DNA from: Bombyx mori
Lineage: Eukaryota > Arthropoda > Insecta > Lepidoptera > Bombycidae
Assembly: GCF_030269925.1 (NCBI RefSeq)
Contig: NC_085129.1
Span: forward strand, 19,335,501 to 19,399,500
Direction of reading: 5' to 3'
Length of the DNA stretch: 64,000 bases
Position 1 is the stretch's first letter. Each line of letters starts with the position of its first letter. The position numbers and the translations under genes were made by a program. The notes below the pieces were generated by a model that saw nothing but the letters and a program-made list of their open reading frames with translations, was not told the origin of the DNA and searched no databases. Below are positions 1 to 10,870 of this stretch, in pieces.

Positions 1-2008
1 ATCATGAGAATGTATCTTTTAAAAAAAATCACTCTGTGTTTTCTTCCACGCATCTTAAATCGGGATTCAATCCTAATCGTAATCGTTTGTATTAAATAAA
101 TAACGTTAATTATTACCGTTTAACGCACGTTATTTATAACACGTTATTTTTGTATCTCTCGTATAACTTACACGCTTTTTTCTACCGTTAAAAAAAAATA
201 ACTGTCGTAACGGACATGCGTTAAACGGATTTGATTTTTTTCGTCTGTACGCTTTTTATTCGCACCGCTTTTGAAACGTTTAGACGTCAGCTAGAATGCG
301 TTTCAAAACTCAGAGATCTTTTTCGGTTCCCACTTCGAAAGACACTATCTCGGTTCCAAGGGTAAACTATAATAATATATTATGTAGTAACGTGTTTTAG
401 AAAAACGCTAAGTAATACGTTTAAGCACGTTAATCATTCAAAAGCGTTTAAAATAATCATTAGAGCAGCAAAAAGCAGCGTTAAAATAAGCAAAATAAGC
501 TTTGTGACAAATTGATATTTAATAATTGGAAGACAGTAACAGTGCTATGCTCCTAGTTTTACTGAGACCCTTGAGAGAAAACCAAACTTATGTGAACTAA
601 CTTATTGAGAGATCTTGTAAATGAATAATAGTTCACAATATTATTGAATCATTTGTAAATATAGCGTTTCAACGATGCTTCGTGATTGGCCATTTGTACA
701 ACTTGACTATGGAAAGTGGATAAAATAATAAAAAATGCGAACTCCATGAAAATCAGAAGAGGAATTTTGAATTTTTATTATAGCTTTTTTTTGAAAGCTT
801 CAAAATACTTTTTAAGTATTATACCCCTGCTTTTTATAGGACATTAGTTTTATCCTTACATTTAATAGGCTGTCGTCAAAACAGGCTATTAATTAATAAA
901 ATTAACGCCTTGTAAACCTTGACCCCGATAAATTAGAAACCCCTGTTTGTTTTTTGAACCTGATTCTGACCTGCATGGTGATTACTACTGAACATTAAAA
1001 CACTCGATGAGAACTCAAAAAAGCAGCGAAAAACGATAAGCATTAGTGTCGTTCTACGCTATAAATAACGAACGTTATCTGCTATTCACGATTATACATA
1101 GAATTATTTTAAACGTTATTTGGAAATAAGTGAATTATAAAATTCGATGACTTTTGGATATTTGTAACATTTTCACCAAAAAAAAGCACACAGATTTAAA
1201 TACACGTTTGCCGAAAGTGTAAATACAATAAACACGAGCGTACACCGAACAAAGCTTTCTTAGATGTAGCTTTTTTTGAACAAAAAGCTTAGATGGTTTT
1301 TACGAAGTGTCACGATGGAATTTTCAATTCGAAATAGATGCAAATTAATGCATAAATGATCGGCTGAATAGAAATATCGTCCTAAATGCCCACCCTTTTT
1401 TATATATACAGCTTTTGGTGTGATTTCGGCACTGACTTGAATAAAAAAGAAATTAAAATTAAAATCTTAATGCATTGGATATAGTCAGTTAACTTGATCC
1501 GGCTGTGTCTTCATTCATTAGCCCTATCTAGTAGTGTAGCAACTCAATCTTGCACTCCCGACTTAAAAAAAGAAAGGAGCTGTCATATAAAAGTCACATA
1601 TTAAGAACTATTTTTCTTGAAAACAAAGATTTATCTTTTTTTACTAGACAGTTAATTCTTAAACTTTACGAAAATTAATAAGAATGGCCATTTAATTGTC
1701 ACTAGTGAAGCGATCTCGGTCAAATAAGATTAATAAATAAATCAATAATTTAAAATAAAATGTTTGCAATTAACAACACCCCGTATCACCAGTCTGGATC
1801 GTTTTTAGTTTTCGACATTGTATAGAATTATATTCGACTAATAAATACAGGCCGAGTGGATAAATTCGTAAAATGTTATTGTACGAATCGGACAGTTCCT
1901 AAATCACACTTATCCCCTTTTAGAACACCCTGTACACCCATTCGTATACAGTGTGTTCGAATACTAACATATCGAAAACGTATAGGATAGCGAAGGTCGA
2001 GCTCACAG
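1..2008. other. AT-rich stretch before the first visible Nf1 exon
   Basis: No convincing exon, RNA gene or complete mobile element was seen here. The sequence is AT-rich and has many stops in all frames. It is probably intronic sequence of Nf1, because the first exon found (2009) starts in the middle of a codon and has a normal acceptor before it. A piece near 1927-1937 resembles the ACACCCTGTA end of mariner-type inverted repeats, but no partner end was found. Confidence 0.5.
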
Positions 2009-5000
2009 CATGCAGCATGGAGCCAGTGGTGAAGCAGCCAGGGATATCATGGGAGACTCTGACAGTGGACTGGATGTGAGTCAGCCACAAAGAATACAAT
2101 TTTTATAACCCGTTTAGCTCTGAGCTTAATTTCACATATTTTGCAGAAATTGCTAAATGACCTTATAAAAAATATTAATGATATCTCAATTCACGTTGGC
2201 TTCGCTTCATGTAGTGTTAAGTGGTTGTTGTAGTCCATGGACATCAAAACTTGGTGGCCGACACGGGACATAGGCGGGATCACAAAACCTACCGATGATT
2301 ACGTGAATGAAAAAAAATTTGCTAATCTCATTTTTGAAATGCGATGTTATCCGTCCGGTCTTGGTATGGTCTCCTGAAGGTGGTGGACGACGACGGCCGG
2401 GGGTCCCCGGGCAGCACCGACGACGCCAACGACCGACCCGCATCTACTAAATCCGGAGACAGCGACTACCCAGAGACTTCCAATAAGGTAGTTAACTAAT
2501 TCTCTCATATACTCTTAGCTTACATAGCTCTTTGAGGCAGCATCTTGACTCTGCCCCTGGCATTCTTGAAGTCCATGGGCGACGGTAACCACTCACCATC
2601 AGGCGGACCGTATGCTCGTCTGCCGAAAAGGGTAAAAAAATGTATACTACCCTCAAAAACGTCGATTTGTTTAGAGATGTCTTTAAGTTGACAAGGCAGG
2701 GTAGTTGTGAAAACAATCAAAAATATATACAGGGTGGCCCATAAGTCCTTTGAAAAGTAAAATTTGAATAAAACGAACAGGGTGCGCGTGAGCGGTGCAG
2801 GGGAAGCGGGGGGAGTAACTTCGGTTTCTGGGAATTTAGTCGCGATGGAGCGTTTTACCGGAGCGGACCGTGCGTTTTGTGTGCGCGAGTTTTATAAAAA
2901 CGACAATTCGGCAACCGTTGCGCGGCGTAAATTTCGAGAACACAAAGGTTTACACAACTTTGACGACACTCCAACTCTTCAAACGATTAAGAACTGGGTT
3001 GCTAAGTTCGAGGAGACCGGTTCGACGTTAGATAAACCGCGGTTGGGTCGCCCAAGGACGTCACGTACGGAACAAAACATAGACACAGTGACACAGTCTA
3101 TTCGCGAAAATCCGACACAGTCAACTCGTAAGCGCGCCAGAGCATTAAACGTATCCAGGACATCGTTACAACGGATTTTGAAGAAAGATTTACATATGCA
3201 CCCTTACAAAATTCAGTTGGTTCAAGAATTAAAGGAAACTGACGGTATTCAAAGACAAAATTATGCGAATGAAATGTTGAATCGGTTTACTTCCTTCAAT
3301 AACATAATGTTCTCTGACGAGGCTCATTTCCATCTTAACGGGCATGTTAGTAAACAAAATTGCCGCTATTGGAGCCCCATCAATCCAAAACTTAAGCATC
3401 AGAAGCCCTTACATAGTCCGAAAGTGACATAATAGACATCATAACGTAAACACCACGCACCTTGAGATATGAGGTCGAAACCTCAATTGTATATAGCGGC
3501 TGTTCCGCTCGGATCGCATGGTAACTTCGCGGCAGGTAAAAGCAGGATTCTTGCACCTATCCCTCTGGGTCCACAATACATAAAAAAGTGCATTAGCCGG
3601 GTAACAAGAAACGAACTAGTGACGTAATTTACTGGTGGTAGGACGTCTTGTGGGTTCGCACGGATAGGTACCACTACCCTGCCTATTTCTGCCGTGAAAC
3701 AGTCATGCGTTTCGGTTCGAATGGGGGGGTAGCCGTTGTACTGTTAAAAAAAAAGTGAGGCAACTCATGTCTCAAGGTGGGTGGTGGCATTTACGTTGTA
3801 GATGTCTATGAGCTTCGGTAACCACTCAACACCAGGTGGGCGGTAAACACGTCCACCAAACGAGCAATAAAAAAAAACCCTATTACAATAACATTTCTTC
3901 AGCAAAACTCAACCGACAAGGACACGTCATCGTCCGACATGAACTGCCTCCTCGATCCTCTGGTGCTGACAGACTTCACGACGCAAGCCCTGGTGCTGAC
4001 GGTGCTGGCGACCCTCGTCAAGTATACGACCGACGAGAACGAGATCAGGATCCTGTATCAGTACCTCGCCGAGGGATCCGTAGTCTTCCCTAAAGTGTTC
4101 CCAGTCATGTAAGTACCATGATTCCCCTGGCACACGAAAACCGTGGAGTGTTCTATGTCACGAAAAAAAAAAACGTTTTTATTTATTTATTTTATTTATG
4201 TACACACAAAAAAGAAGACGTAGTACAGAGTAATAGGAAAATTATGTACAAAGGCACTGCTCATTTCTTTAAGAAATCTCTTCCAGCAGACCTGCGAGAG
4301 GATTATAGATAGATAAGGATTATTTTAATTACATTTAAATTACATGAGGAAATACTGCAGACATATTTAAGTTTTTTTTTTTAAGTAAATTTCGCGAAGA
4401 TAATCAGTCTGTCATCAATTAAGTGATCGCTTTAGTGTATGGAGGGTAGACGTAAGAAGCACCCTCTTGTATAGGGGACAAGTTGAAACAGTGTTCGCCT
4501 GTAAACAGCAAGTTGTTGGAAGACTCACCGAAACAGCGCTAGTGTAGAAAGTAGAAATGTATGAATATAGCATTTTTAAACAGAGCGAAGTGTGCTGGAT
4601 TGAAGTGAAGTGTGGTAGTTTATGGCGCCGTTTTTAAAATCTTTCCACTTGCTACTGTGGTGCCACTTTAATTAGCCTCTTTTGAGCGTATACTTTTTAA
4701 TACACTCAGATGATACTCCTTAGTTCTATACTCCATGCTTCAGTGAAATTAAAAAAAAATCCAGCTGTTATAATTTCTAGTTTTGACGTTCAATGACTAT
4801 GTCACATGCAAGGTGGACGTGAGGAGCACACTTCCTGTTCTCATGTAGAAGACTCCGACCGCAGTTCAGTGACGTAGATAGGGTTGTCACTTCAAAGATA
4901 GCGCCAAAAGCTATTGTATTAAATTGTTGAACTCAGCCCACTTCACTCCATTTACAAGTGATACATTCATATAACTGGACATTGTCAACTTGTCCACTAT

Positions 5001-7213
5001 GAGACAGTACTTACGTCTACCCTCAATAATATGTTATAATACCATTTAAGTTGAAATACATTTTGTTTGATTTGATGCTGCTTAGTTTCGTTCAGAAATG
5101 CGAATCGATGAACCAATGAGCTTATTGGTAATGGTCCGTGTACGTTTGCAGCCACAGCCTACTGGACATGAAGATAAACCACGTTCTGATGCACTGCCAC
5201 GATCAGCTCATACTGAGCGCCGTACAGAGCATCATACAGGTGAAGACCACACGTTATCTCTCTCATCCGTAACTCTAGTTGCTAGTTCAGGCCACCATAG
5301 TCAACATGGTTTCCTACCATTCCTAACCTTAACCAGTCAGCACCAGTTAAGCTGATGGTCTAGAAATACCATATAGTGACACCGGGCTAGTAGGTGAGCT
5401 CACGGGGCTCAAACCGTCCTGACGATGTTGCTAACATGAACCCTTGCAAGAGCAGTGCTTCGCAGAATCTACAACCGGATCGGAAACGCGACCCACTGAC
5501 TAGATCCGGGGAGGAACTCAGTGAACTGTGTCTGTGGATTAATTTACTCGCCGAGACCTTCGTCGCAAGCGACGGATTCGACGCCGATGGTGACCGGTGC
5601 TTGAGGTACCTAAAAGCACCGTTAATGTATCGGGTGGATCCGTTAACGGGTTATCCGGTTATCCTTTAGCGACGGGTTCAACGAGAGTGATGGGTACCCT
5701 TAGACATCACGCAGAATTAGCAGCTCCTGGTGGCAATTTCTATTGTGTAAAGGCTGTTTCTTCGATGTGGGTTCCACGGACTCTTCTCTGGAGGACCATA
5801 AATCTTCAAGGCGATCTCGATTTGAAGCTAATCCAGCTTCAGAACGCTTCTTCGAAAAAATGGCGCGACACGATAACCCTTTTATCGTGGCTGCCTCTAA
5901 TTAGGTACCGTTGCCCTAAGCACATCCTATAGGATCCTCGCGATCCACTCACGGTGCTTATTGGCACTCCAAGTACCAGTCACCGTTCTCGCCGAATTCG
6001 ACGAGCAACCTAGTCCATAGACACCCGACCAGATCTGCTCTATGAGTCGCAAATCCGATGCGGTAGTAGATTCAGCGAAGCTCTTGCTATGGGCTAGTGT
6101 TAGCAATTCCTCGTTCAGCACCCTGAGCTCACCTACCAAACTGTGCGTAGTTGGAAAAGCCCCTTAGGCTACCAACGATTAGGTAGAGACAAACACTTTT
6201 CTTCTCACCCTTATCTCACTTTTATTTTATTACCGTGCCGTTTTAGTGAGCGGTTACCCTTGCCCCTGGACGTCAGCAATGCCAGGGGCAGAGCTAAGCC
6301 GCTGCCTACCGCTTAGTACTCTCCGCAAGTCTTGTTTGAAGAAGGACATGTCATAGCTCGGAAAAAACCGTAGAGGGAAGCCCATTCCAAAGCCGGATGG
6401 TATGTGGCAAAAAAGACCTCACTGAAAGACTACACCACACAAGACACTGTGTAATATCACGTCATCTTTGCACTCACACTCTTCTATCTCATATTCGGTT
6501 TCACACAGTCCGTCCTGGTCTTTTTAAGACGCATCCATGCGTTAATCGTGAAATCCCACAACAATGTCCAAAGTTTGTGGTTTTAATGGTCAATGCTCTT
6601 ATCTTCCAGAACATGATCGCTTCGGAAGACGCCAGCCAACAACAGCTGCACTACATGCAGAGCTGTGGCTTTGGGGGCCTCTGGAGGTTCGCCGGCCCCT
6701 TCACCAAGGTACTCGCAAGGGAGCTGCGCCCTCCCTGTCGCGGAGCGGGCACGCCTATACTGTTGAGACTCGGACCTCATGTCTCAACGTCAGTGACGAT
6801 AGTAATATTACTGGTGGTAGAACGTCTTGTGAGTCCGCACGGGTAGGTTACACCACGCTGCCTATTTCGGATGTGAAGCAGTAATGCGTTTCGGTTTGAA
6901 AAGCGGGGCAGCCGTTGTAACTATACTGAGACTTAGAACTAATATCTCAGGATGGGTGGCGGGGGCATTTTCGTTGTAGTTGTCTATGGGCACCAGGTGG
7001 CCCATTCGTCCACCCATCTAAGCTATAGGACTAAGCACAATATTGCGATATCCAACCTTATGATCGTAATGACTTGTGTGTTACAGAAACAGTGCACGGC
7101 GGAGAGCGCGGAGCTGTTCGTGAACTGGCTGGAGGCGCTGGTGGAGACCTGCCTCCCGGGGGGCGAGGACCCGCACCGCCTGCCGCCGCCCGACCCCGAC
7201 CACGCCGACCCCG
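2009..7213 (+). CDS. Nf1: Neurofibromin, C-terminal exons (5' part outside window)
   Basis: Neurofibromin is a large Ras GTPase-activating protein that also affects cAMP signalling. The window holds only the region after the GAP and Sec14-PH domains. Exons by frame and splice sites: 2009-2075, 2380-2487, 3921-4108, 5152-5239, 6610-6708 and 7087-7213; their phases match throughout. They join to about 225 residues. Key stretches are ALVLTVLATLVKYTTDE, ILYQYLAEGSVVFPKVFPV, HSLLDMKINHVL, FGGLWRFAGPFTK and LFVNWLEALVETCLPG, which match the C-terminal part of human NF1 nearly word for word. The first two exons encode a poorly conserved acidic linker (GDSDSGLD, then a Ser/Asp-rich stretch). The last exon listed ends in phase 1, so at least one more coding exon is needed. 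Introns carry LINE, SINE and mariner debris. The identification is firm; only the 3' end is unclear. Confidence 0.93.
2520..2640 (+). repeat. 3' tail of LINE family B
   Basis: This copy has the cassette found many times in the window: a box like GGCAGCATCTTGACTCTGCC, then GTAACCACTCACCATCAGG, then CGTCTGCC and GGGTAAAAAAA. Longer copies (45130-45450) show that the cassette is the coding end and 3' UTR of a non-LTR retrotransposon. Confidence 0.7.
2728..3432 (+). mobile_element. 5' part of a Tc1/mariner-superfamily transposon
   Basis: A TA dinucleotide is followed by CAGGGTGGCCCATAAGTCC, the typical end of this group of elements, and then by a transposase reading frame. The 3' half and second inverted repeat are missing; the sequence after 3432 is SINE material. 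The element lies inside the Nf1 intron in the same orientation as the gene. Confidence 0.75.
2845..3432 (+). pseudogene. Truncated Tc1/mariner-like transposase (DUF4817 type)
   Basis: The start at 2845 is chosen because the protein beginning MERFTGADRAFCVREFYKN matches the usual N-terminus of this family; in-frame codons further upstream are probably UTR. About residues 1-120 hold two helix-turn-helix DNA-binding units and the GRPR-like linker (LGRPRTS). Near the end lies FSDEAHFHLNGHV, which carries the first catalytic Asp. The frame stops just after SPKVT, where relatives continue into the central catalytic part, so the second Asp and the third acidic residue are missing. It cannot encode an active transposase. 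The 196 residues compare with roughly 340-350 for intact relatives. Confidence 0.8.
3437..3874 (+). repeat. Bm1 SINE fragments
   Basis: A short minus-strand piece lies at about 3437-3480. A plus-strand copy from about 3622 runs through the CTGCCTATTTCTGCCGTGAA box and the GTGGGTGGTGGCATTTACG box to a poly(A) tail at 3866-3878. The tail ends about 45 bases before the acceptor of the Nf1 exon at 3921, so the insertion sits very close to a functional splice site. Confidence 0.75.
4442..5024. mobile_element. MITE with long terminal inverted repeats
   Basis: The left end (4442-4493) and the reverse complement of the right end (about 4975-5024) share GAGGGTAGACGTAAG and GGACAAGTTGA-AC-TGT blocks, giving imperfect inverted repeats of about 50 bases. 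Inner parts also pair (GAAGTGAAGTG with CACTTCACTCC). There is no coding capacity. The family is not recognised; length and structure suggest a non-autonomous DNA transposon in the Nf1 intron. Confidence 0.65.
5382..6180. repeat. Two jockey-type LINE 3' ends in opposite orientation
   Basis: From 5382 to about 5665 the sequence is the antisense 3' end of a jockey-like LINE (landmarks GGTGAGCTCACGGGGCTCAA and GAAACGCGACCCACTGA). From about 5666 to 6180 a more diverged copy runs in the sense direction, with remnants of the reverse-transcriptase C-terminus, and ends before TAGGTAG. The two are joined at their upstream ends. Both are 5' truncated and broken by stops. Confidence 0.7.
6235..6470 (-). 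repeat. LINE family B 3' end, antisense
   Basis: Read on the minus strand this gives the coding tail and 3' UTR of family B, with the GGCAGCGGCTTAGCTCTGCC box followed by GGTAACCGCTCAC. It includes upstream sequence equivalent to the GLWRVLSG segment seen in the longer copy near 45330. It is broken and lies in an Nf1 intron. Confidence 0.65.
6805..7022 (+). repeat. Bm1 SINE, 5' truncated
   Basis: Body and tail of Bm1 from ATTACTGGTGGTAG to CCACCCATCTAAGC; the tail has no long poly(A). It ends about 65 bases before the Nf1 exon at 7087. Confidence 0.8.
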
Positions 7214-7496
7214 GTAACTGTACTATACTCTGCGCAATAGTAAACGTCACGCCACGACACGACAAAACACGACAAGACGTTAGTTTTTGTAAGAGCTGAA
7301 GTCTGTACTAGGTTCAAAGACCTGTATTACTGATCTCCAGGCTCCCTCCTTCTCAGGATAGATCAGGTTAGGCTAAGTCGTGAGCAGATGTCGCGGACTA
7401 ATGTTGGAAATCATTGAGCGTTATTCTATAAGTAGAGCACTATGCGTTTTATTAGAGAAATAAATAAATTTAAAAAAACTGCATTACTAATACATT

Positions 7497-7988
7497 GTGG
7501 TAAAACTCTACCCGATGATATGTAGGCGAAGTAAAATGTCCCTTAGGAATAAGGTGACACTCTACAAAACTTGCATACGCCCCGTCATGACCTATGCAAG
7601 TGTAGTGTTCGCTCACGCGGCCCGCATACACTTAAAATCCTTTCAAATTATTCAATCCCGTTTTTGCAGGATAGCCGTCGGAGCCCCGTGGTTCGTCAGG
7701 AACGTCGACCTCCATGACGACCTGGACTTAGAGTCCATCAGTAAGTATCTTCAGTCGGCGTCCATGCGCCACTTCGATAAAGCGGCACGACACGAGAACC
7801 CTCTCATCGTGGCCGCCGGTAACTACATTCCCGATCCTGCGGACAGAATGGAAAGCAGTCGACGTCGCCCTAAACACGTCATCTCGGATCCTCCTGATCC
7901 ACTAACGGTGCTTTTAGGTACTTCAAGCACCGGTCACCGTTCTCGTCGAACCCGTCGCTTGCGACGAAGGGCTCGACGAGTAAATTAA
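7497..7988 (+). pseudogene. Jockey-like reverse transcriptase, C-terminal fragment
   Basis: An open frame of 163 codons covers the end of ORF2. Landmarks are KTCIRPVMTYASVVFAHAA, IIQSRFCRIAVGAPWFVRN, LDLESISKYLQSASMRHF and PDPLTVLLG, all standard for the tail of jockey-type polymerases in Bombyx. The first Met is internal to the family, so it is not a true start. The catalytic palm (FADD-type box) lies upstream and is absent, so the piece is inactive. Confidence 0.85.
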
Positions 7989-8206
7989 CTCTCAGACACA
8001 GCCCACTGAGTTTCTCGCCGGATCTTCTCAGTGGGTCGCGTTTCCGATCCGGTGGTAGATTCTGCGAAGCACGACTCTTGCTAGGGTTCGTGTTAGCAAC
8101 ATCGTCAGGTTTGAGCCCCGTGAGCTCACCTACTAAAGTTAAGGCTACGCTGAAATAGCCGCTAGGGCTATCAGCTTAGGTAGGAAAAAAAAAAAAAAAA
8201 AAAAAA
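7497..8206 (+). mobile_element. 5'-truncated jockey-clade LINE with poly(A) tail
   Basis: This is the best-preserved copy of the jockey-like LINE in the window. It starts inside the reverse-transcriptase C-terminal region and runs through a 3' UTR with the GGTTTGAGCCCCGTGAGCTC box to GGTAGG and a run of about 22 A at 8187-8208. It is in the Nf1 intron (or just downstream of Nf1), on the sense strand. Confidence 0.85.
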
Positions 8207-8605
8207 AGTGGTAAATCTTATGAATAAATTTGATATCATGTTTGAGTTTCGGACGAATGAGGTTGGTAAGAGAGTTTTAACTATGAATGTAGAAGGCTTT
8301 GGAGGAAGAGATAGACCTAAGAAAAAATGGATGAATTGCGTTTTTATTCCAGTTTTTTTTCTACCTATGCTGATAGCCTTGAGAGGCTCAAACTGGCCTT
8401 AGCAAGAGCCGTGCTTCGCAGAACTACCACCAGATCGGAAACGCGACCCACTGAGAAGATCCTGCGAGAAACTCAGTGGGCTATGAATTGCGTGAAAGAC
8501 GTTATGTGTAAGAGAGGAGTGAGCGAGCAAATGGTATATGATAGAGGAGTATGGAAGGACCCCAGGTGACTGGTAGAAGGGCAGGAGAATGATGACGATG
8601 ATGTT
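8207..8605 (+). mobile_element. RTE-like LINE 3' end, split by a nested insertion
   Basis: The frame GKRVLTMNVEGFGGRDRPKK followed by KWMNC, and after a 141-base interruption CVKDVMCKRGVSEQMVYDRG, is the C-terminus of an RTE-type LINE polymerase. The element ends in an ATGATGACGATGATG simple repeat, as RTE elements do. The interruption (8342-8482) is a separate jockey-like insertion. Confidence 0.75.
8342..8482 (-). mobile_element. Short jockey-like LINE tail nested in the RTE LINE
   Basis: This is a 141-base 3' end of the jockey-like LINE, antisense, with an A-rich tail at its low-coordinate end. It is bounded by the direct repeat ATGAATTGCGT at 8331-8341 and 8483-8493, which is the target-site duplication. 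It is one of the few insertions here with both junctions intact. Confidence 0.85.
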
Positions 8606-8769
8606 TGAGTTTCGGTTGGCGTGACGTATTAAAGAGCTCTGTTTCGTCCGCAGCTGTGGTCCACAGACCAACTACATTGTTCTGCTCTAGTCAAGACGCG
8701 TAGATTTAGTCTTTAGGTGAGTCTATTTTATATAATAATTACTGTGTATTTCCGTTAATCCTCTCTCTT

Positions 8770-8990
8770 TTTCTCCACCTTATCCCACTAGGTGGGATCA
8801 GCACAGCAAATTTTTCTCTTCCATTCTCTTCTATCAGCCGTCATCTCAACACTAACCCCTCTCTCTCCCTCGTATCGTCATTCAGACACTCCATCCATGT
8901 CATCTTCGGTCGACCTTTTCCCCGTCTCTTCCCACGTAGCTTTTCTACGCTAACCGTCCGCTCTTTAATTTGTTGATTAGCGGGGCTACC
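8770..8990. repeat. Interspersed repeat G (shared with 44000-44150)
   Basis: The block beginning CCACCTTATCCCACTAGGTG and containing CTATCAGCCGTCATCTCAAC and CACTCCATCCATGTC recurs at about 44007-44130, with a short inverted piece at 45505-45540. It looks like the antisense of another LINE, but the class cannot be fixed from this window. Confidence 0.55.
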
Positions 8991-9308
8991 TTTCGTCAAT
9001 CCAGTGTAACAATTATTGTATGTGAAGATAAGTTTATTATATTCGCGTTACACTTAGTCTAGTAAGAGGGGTCATTTAGTGAAATAGTTTGGACATATTT
9101 GTGGTCACCGTGGTCTTTTGGAGGGGTCACGTGGGGGTTACGTGGGGACCTCCGTGGAGACGGGGTGTCAATGCGTGCACACGAGCGACATCTACGGTGA
9201 AGAAATAACTAAGTAATTACAAATCAGTACTGTTTAACAGTATGGAGTGCGCGCATGAATAGACGCCATCTTTCTGCCTATATCTGTTGCGAATCAATTT
9301 GGACAGCG

Positions 9309-9632
9309 CACATTTTTTTTTTATATTTCTGGTTATTGCTTAGATGGATGGACGAGCTCACAGCCAGGTGGGCAGTTAAGTGGTTACCGGAGCCCATAGA
9401 CATCTACAACGTAAATGCGCCACCCACCTTGAGATATAAGTTCTAAGGTCTCAGTATAGTTACAACGGCTGCCCCACCCTTCAAACCGAAACTTCACAGC
9501 AGAAATAGACAGGGCGGTGGTACCTACTTGTGCGGACTCACAGGAGGCCCTACTACCAGTAATTACGCAAATTACAATTTTGCGGATTTGATTTTTATTA
9601 CACGATGCTATTCCTTCGGAGTGTGCGACGGC
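9309..9632 (-). repeat. Bm1 SINE, minus strand
   Basis: Poly(T) near 9310, then the reverse complement of the Bm1 tail, body and the ATTACGCAAATTACAATTTT region. The tRNA-like head is missing. It carries a small deletion in the body compared with other copies. Confidence 0.8.
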
Positions 9633-9743
9633 ACTGATGTCTATGAGCCATTACCAATTAGCATCATATTGTAAGCTCTGAGCTCGTTCGCTCGTCAGTA
9701 AATAAGTTCAAACTAATCATGGCCGTTTCTTTTTAGATCATAG

Positions 9744-9811
9744 ACAAACCTAGGACCCCGAGAAGATGGACCCCGAAAAAGAAAACTAATTACCTCTTAT
9801 TATATTGTTAA
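9744..9811 (+). CDS. Nf1: Candidate terminal exon of Nf1
   Basis: The last firm Nf1 exon ends in phase 1. A pyrimidine tract (GTTTCTTTTTAG) ends at 9736 and a second AG ends at 9743. Use of the second AG keeps frame and adds a basic tail (KPRTPRRWTPKKKTNY and a few residues) before TAA at 9809-9811. Use of the first AG gives only DHRQT and a stop. A basic tail would suit the end of neurofibromin, and AATAAA follows at 9813-9818. The call is tentative: an intermediate exon could exist, and sequence conservation was not checked. Confidence 0.35.
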
Positions 9812-10500
9812 TAATAAATTAGTACTTTAAGAGAATATAAAATTGCTATTCGATTAGTTAAATCAGTATTTTTTTGGTCATTTGGGGGGCAGGAGGGACT
9901 GATTATTTGCCTCTTAACAAACTTAATTAACTTAGAATTAACAAGCTTATAACGATAATATCTCAGATCTGAATAGTAATAAATTTTAAATTAAAAGTAA
10001 TCTATTTGTTACGAAGATATTTTGTTATTGGTTTACACAGTACCGCGTAAAAAAAAGAAATTTAATGTTAACTTTATTCCATTGAAATAAATATATATTT
10101 TACATGCAAACGGACTCATTTAAGACATTTGGCTACGAAATTGTATATTTTCGTCGCAGATATATGATTCTATTGAATTTTGGAGAATTTGCACGTAGAC
10201 TAGATAAGTAGTTTTTAATAAAATCTTATTTCAGTGTAACGCGGGCCTAAGTATATGGCTCTGATTTTGGAATTATTTTGTATAAATGTATTACTTGTCT
10301 AAAAAGAGTAAAAGAAACAGGAGCAGAACGTAAGATGTAGGTTTTGTTCAGGGATTATCAGGAGGTCTGAATTTGAAATAATCCGCTTAAAACAGGCGCT
10401 TTCATGAAACGGCCCAGCGAAATGGAGGAAAAGCTTTGAGGTAAGATCTACAAACAAAAGTCAGATCTACAGACTGCCCACATCATAAAAACACATATAT
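9812..10500. other. AT-rich sequence without recognised features
   Basis: No coding region, SINE or LINE was recognised. Apart from possible 3' UTR of Nf1 just after 9811, nothing in it could be assigned. Confidence 0.4.
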
Positions 10501-10870
10501 GATAGTAGCTATCTTAATATAGAAACCTATGGACCGTCTATCGGTCCAACTGACAATTTTCATACAGGCGAACAATTGTTCAAAACTCCTTAGGTGTACT
10601 GTTGAAGATAGGCATATCATCTATATAAGAGTAGCAGAAGCTTAAATCTCTAGTCGGCACAAATTTGAAAACCATAAACCTATAAAAAGTTGAAAGAACC
10701 GAGTTCCTAAATCCGAAAGACGTATGAGATTTGTATAAACTCACGGCCTTATTACAGCAGTCTTCGATATATTCTCTGTCCCTGGAATTTGATTATACGC
10801 TTTGACTAAATCGACACCTGAAAAATTTTATACAACCATAATGACGAGATGACAAATCTTGTATAAACAT
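10500..10870 (-). pseudogene. Decayed Ty3/gypsy reverse transcriptase
   Basis: On the minus strand, starting near 10830 and ending near 10560, the conserved order of a gypsy-type polymerase can be read across frameshifts: FSGVDLVKAYNQIP, then a KTAV box, then FGFRN, a RFM-type box and SYIDDM. The last is the catalytic YxDD site, so the palm domain is recognisable, but it contains stops and substitutions. No LTRs, gag or integrase were seen nearby. It is an old, inactive fragment between Nf1 and the RMDN exons. Confidence 0.75.

Noticed and set aside
3921..4108. Exon first read as neurobeachin (BEACH protein) sequence
   Set aside because: The run LVLTVLATLVKYTTDE and the following exons fit the C-terminus of neurofibromin better, including the WRFAGPF segment.
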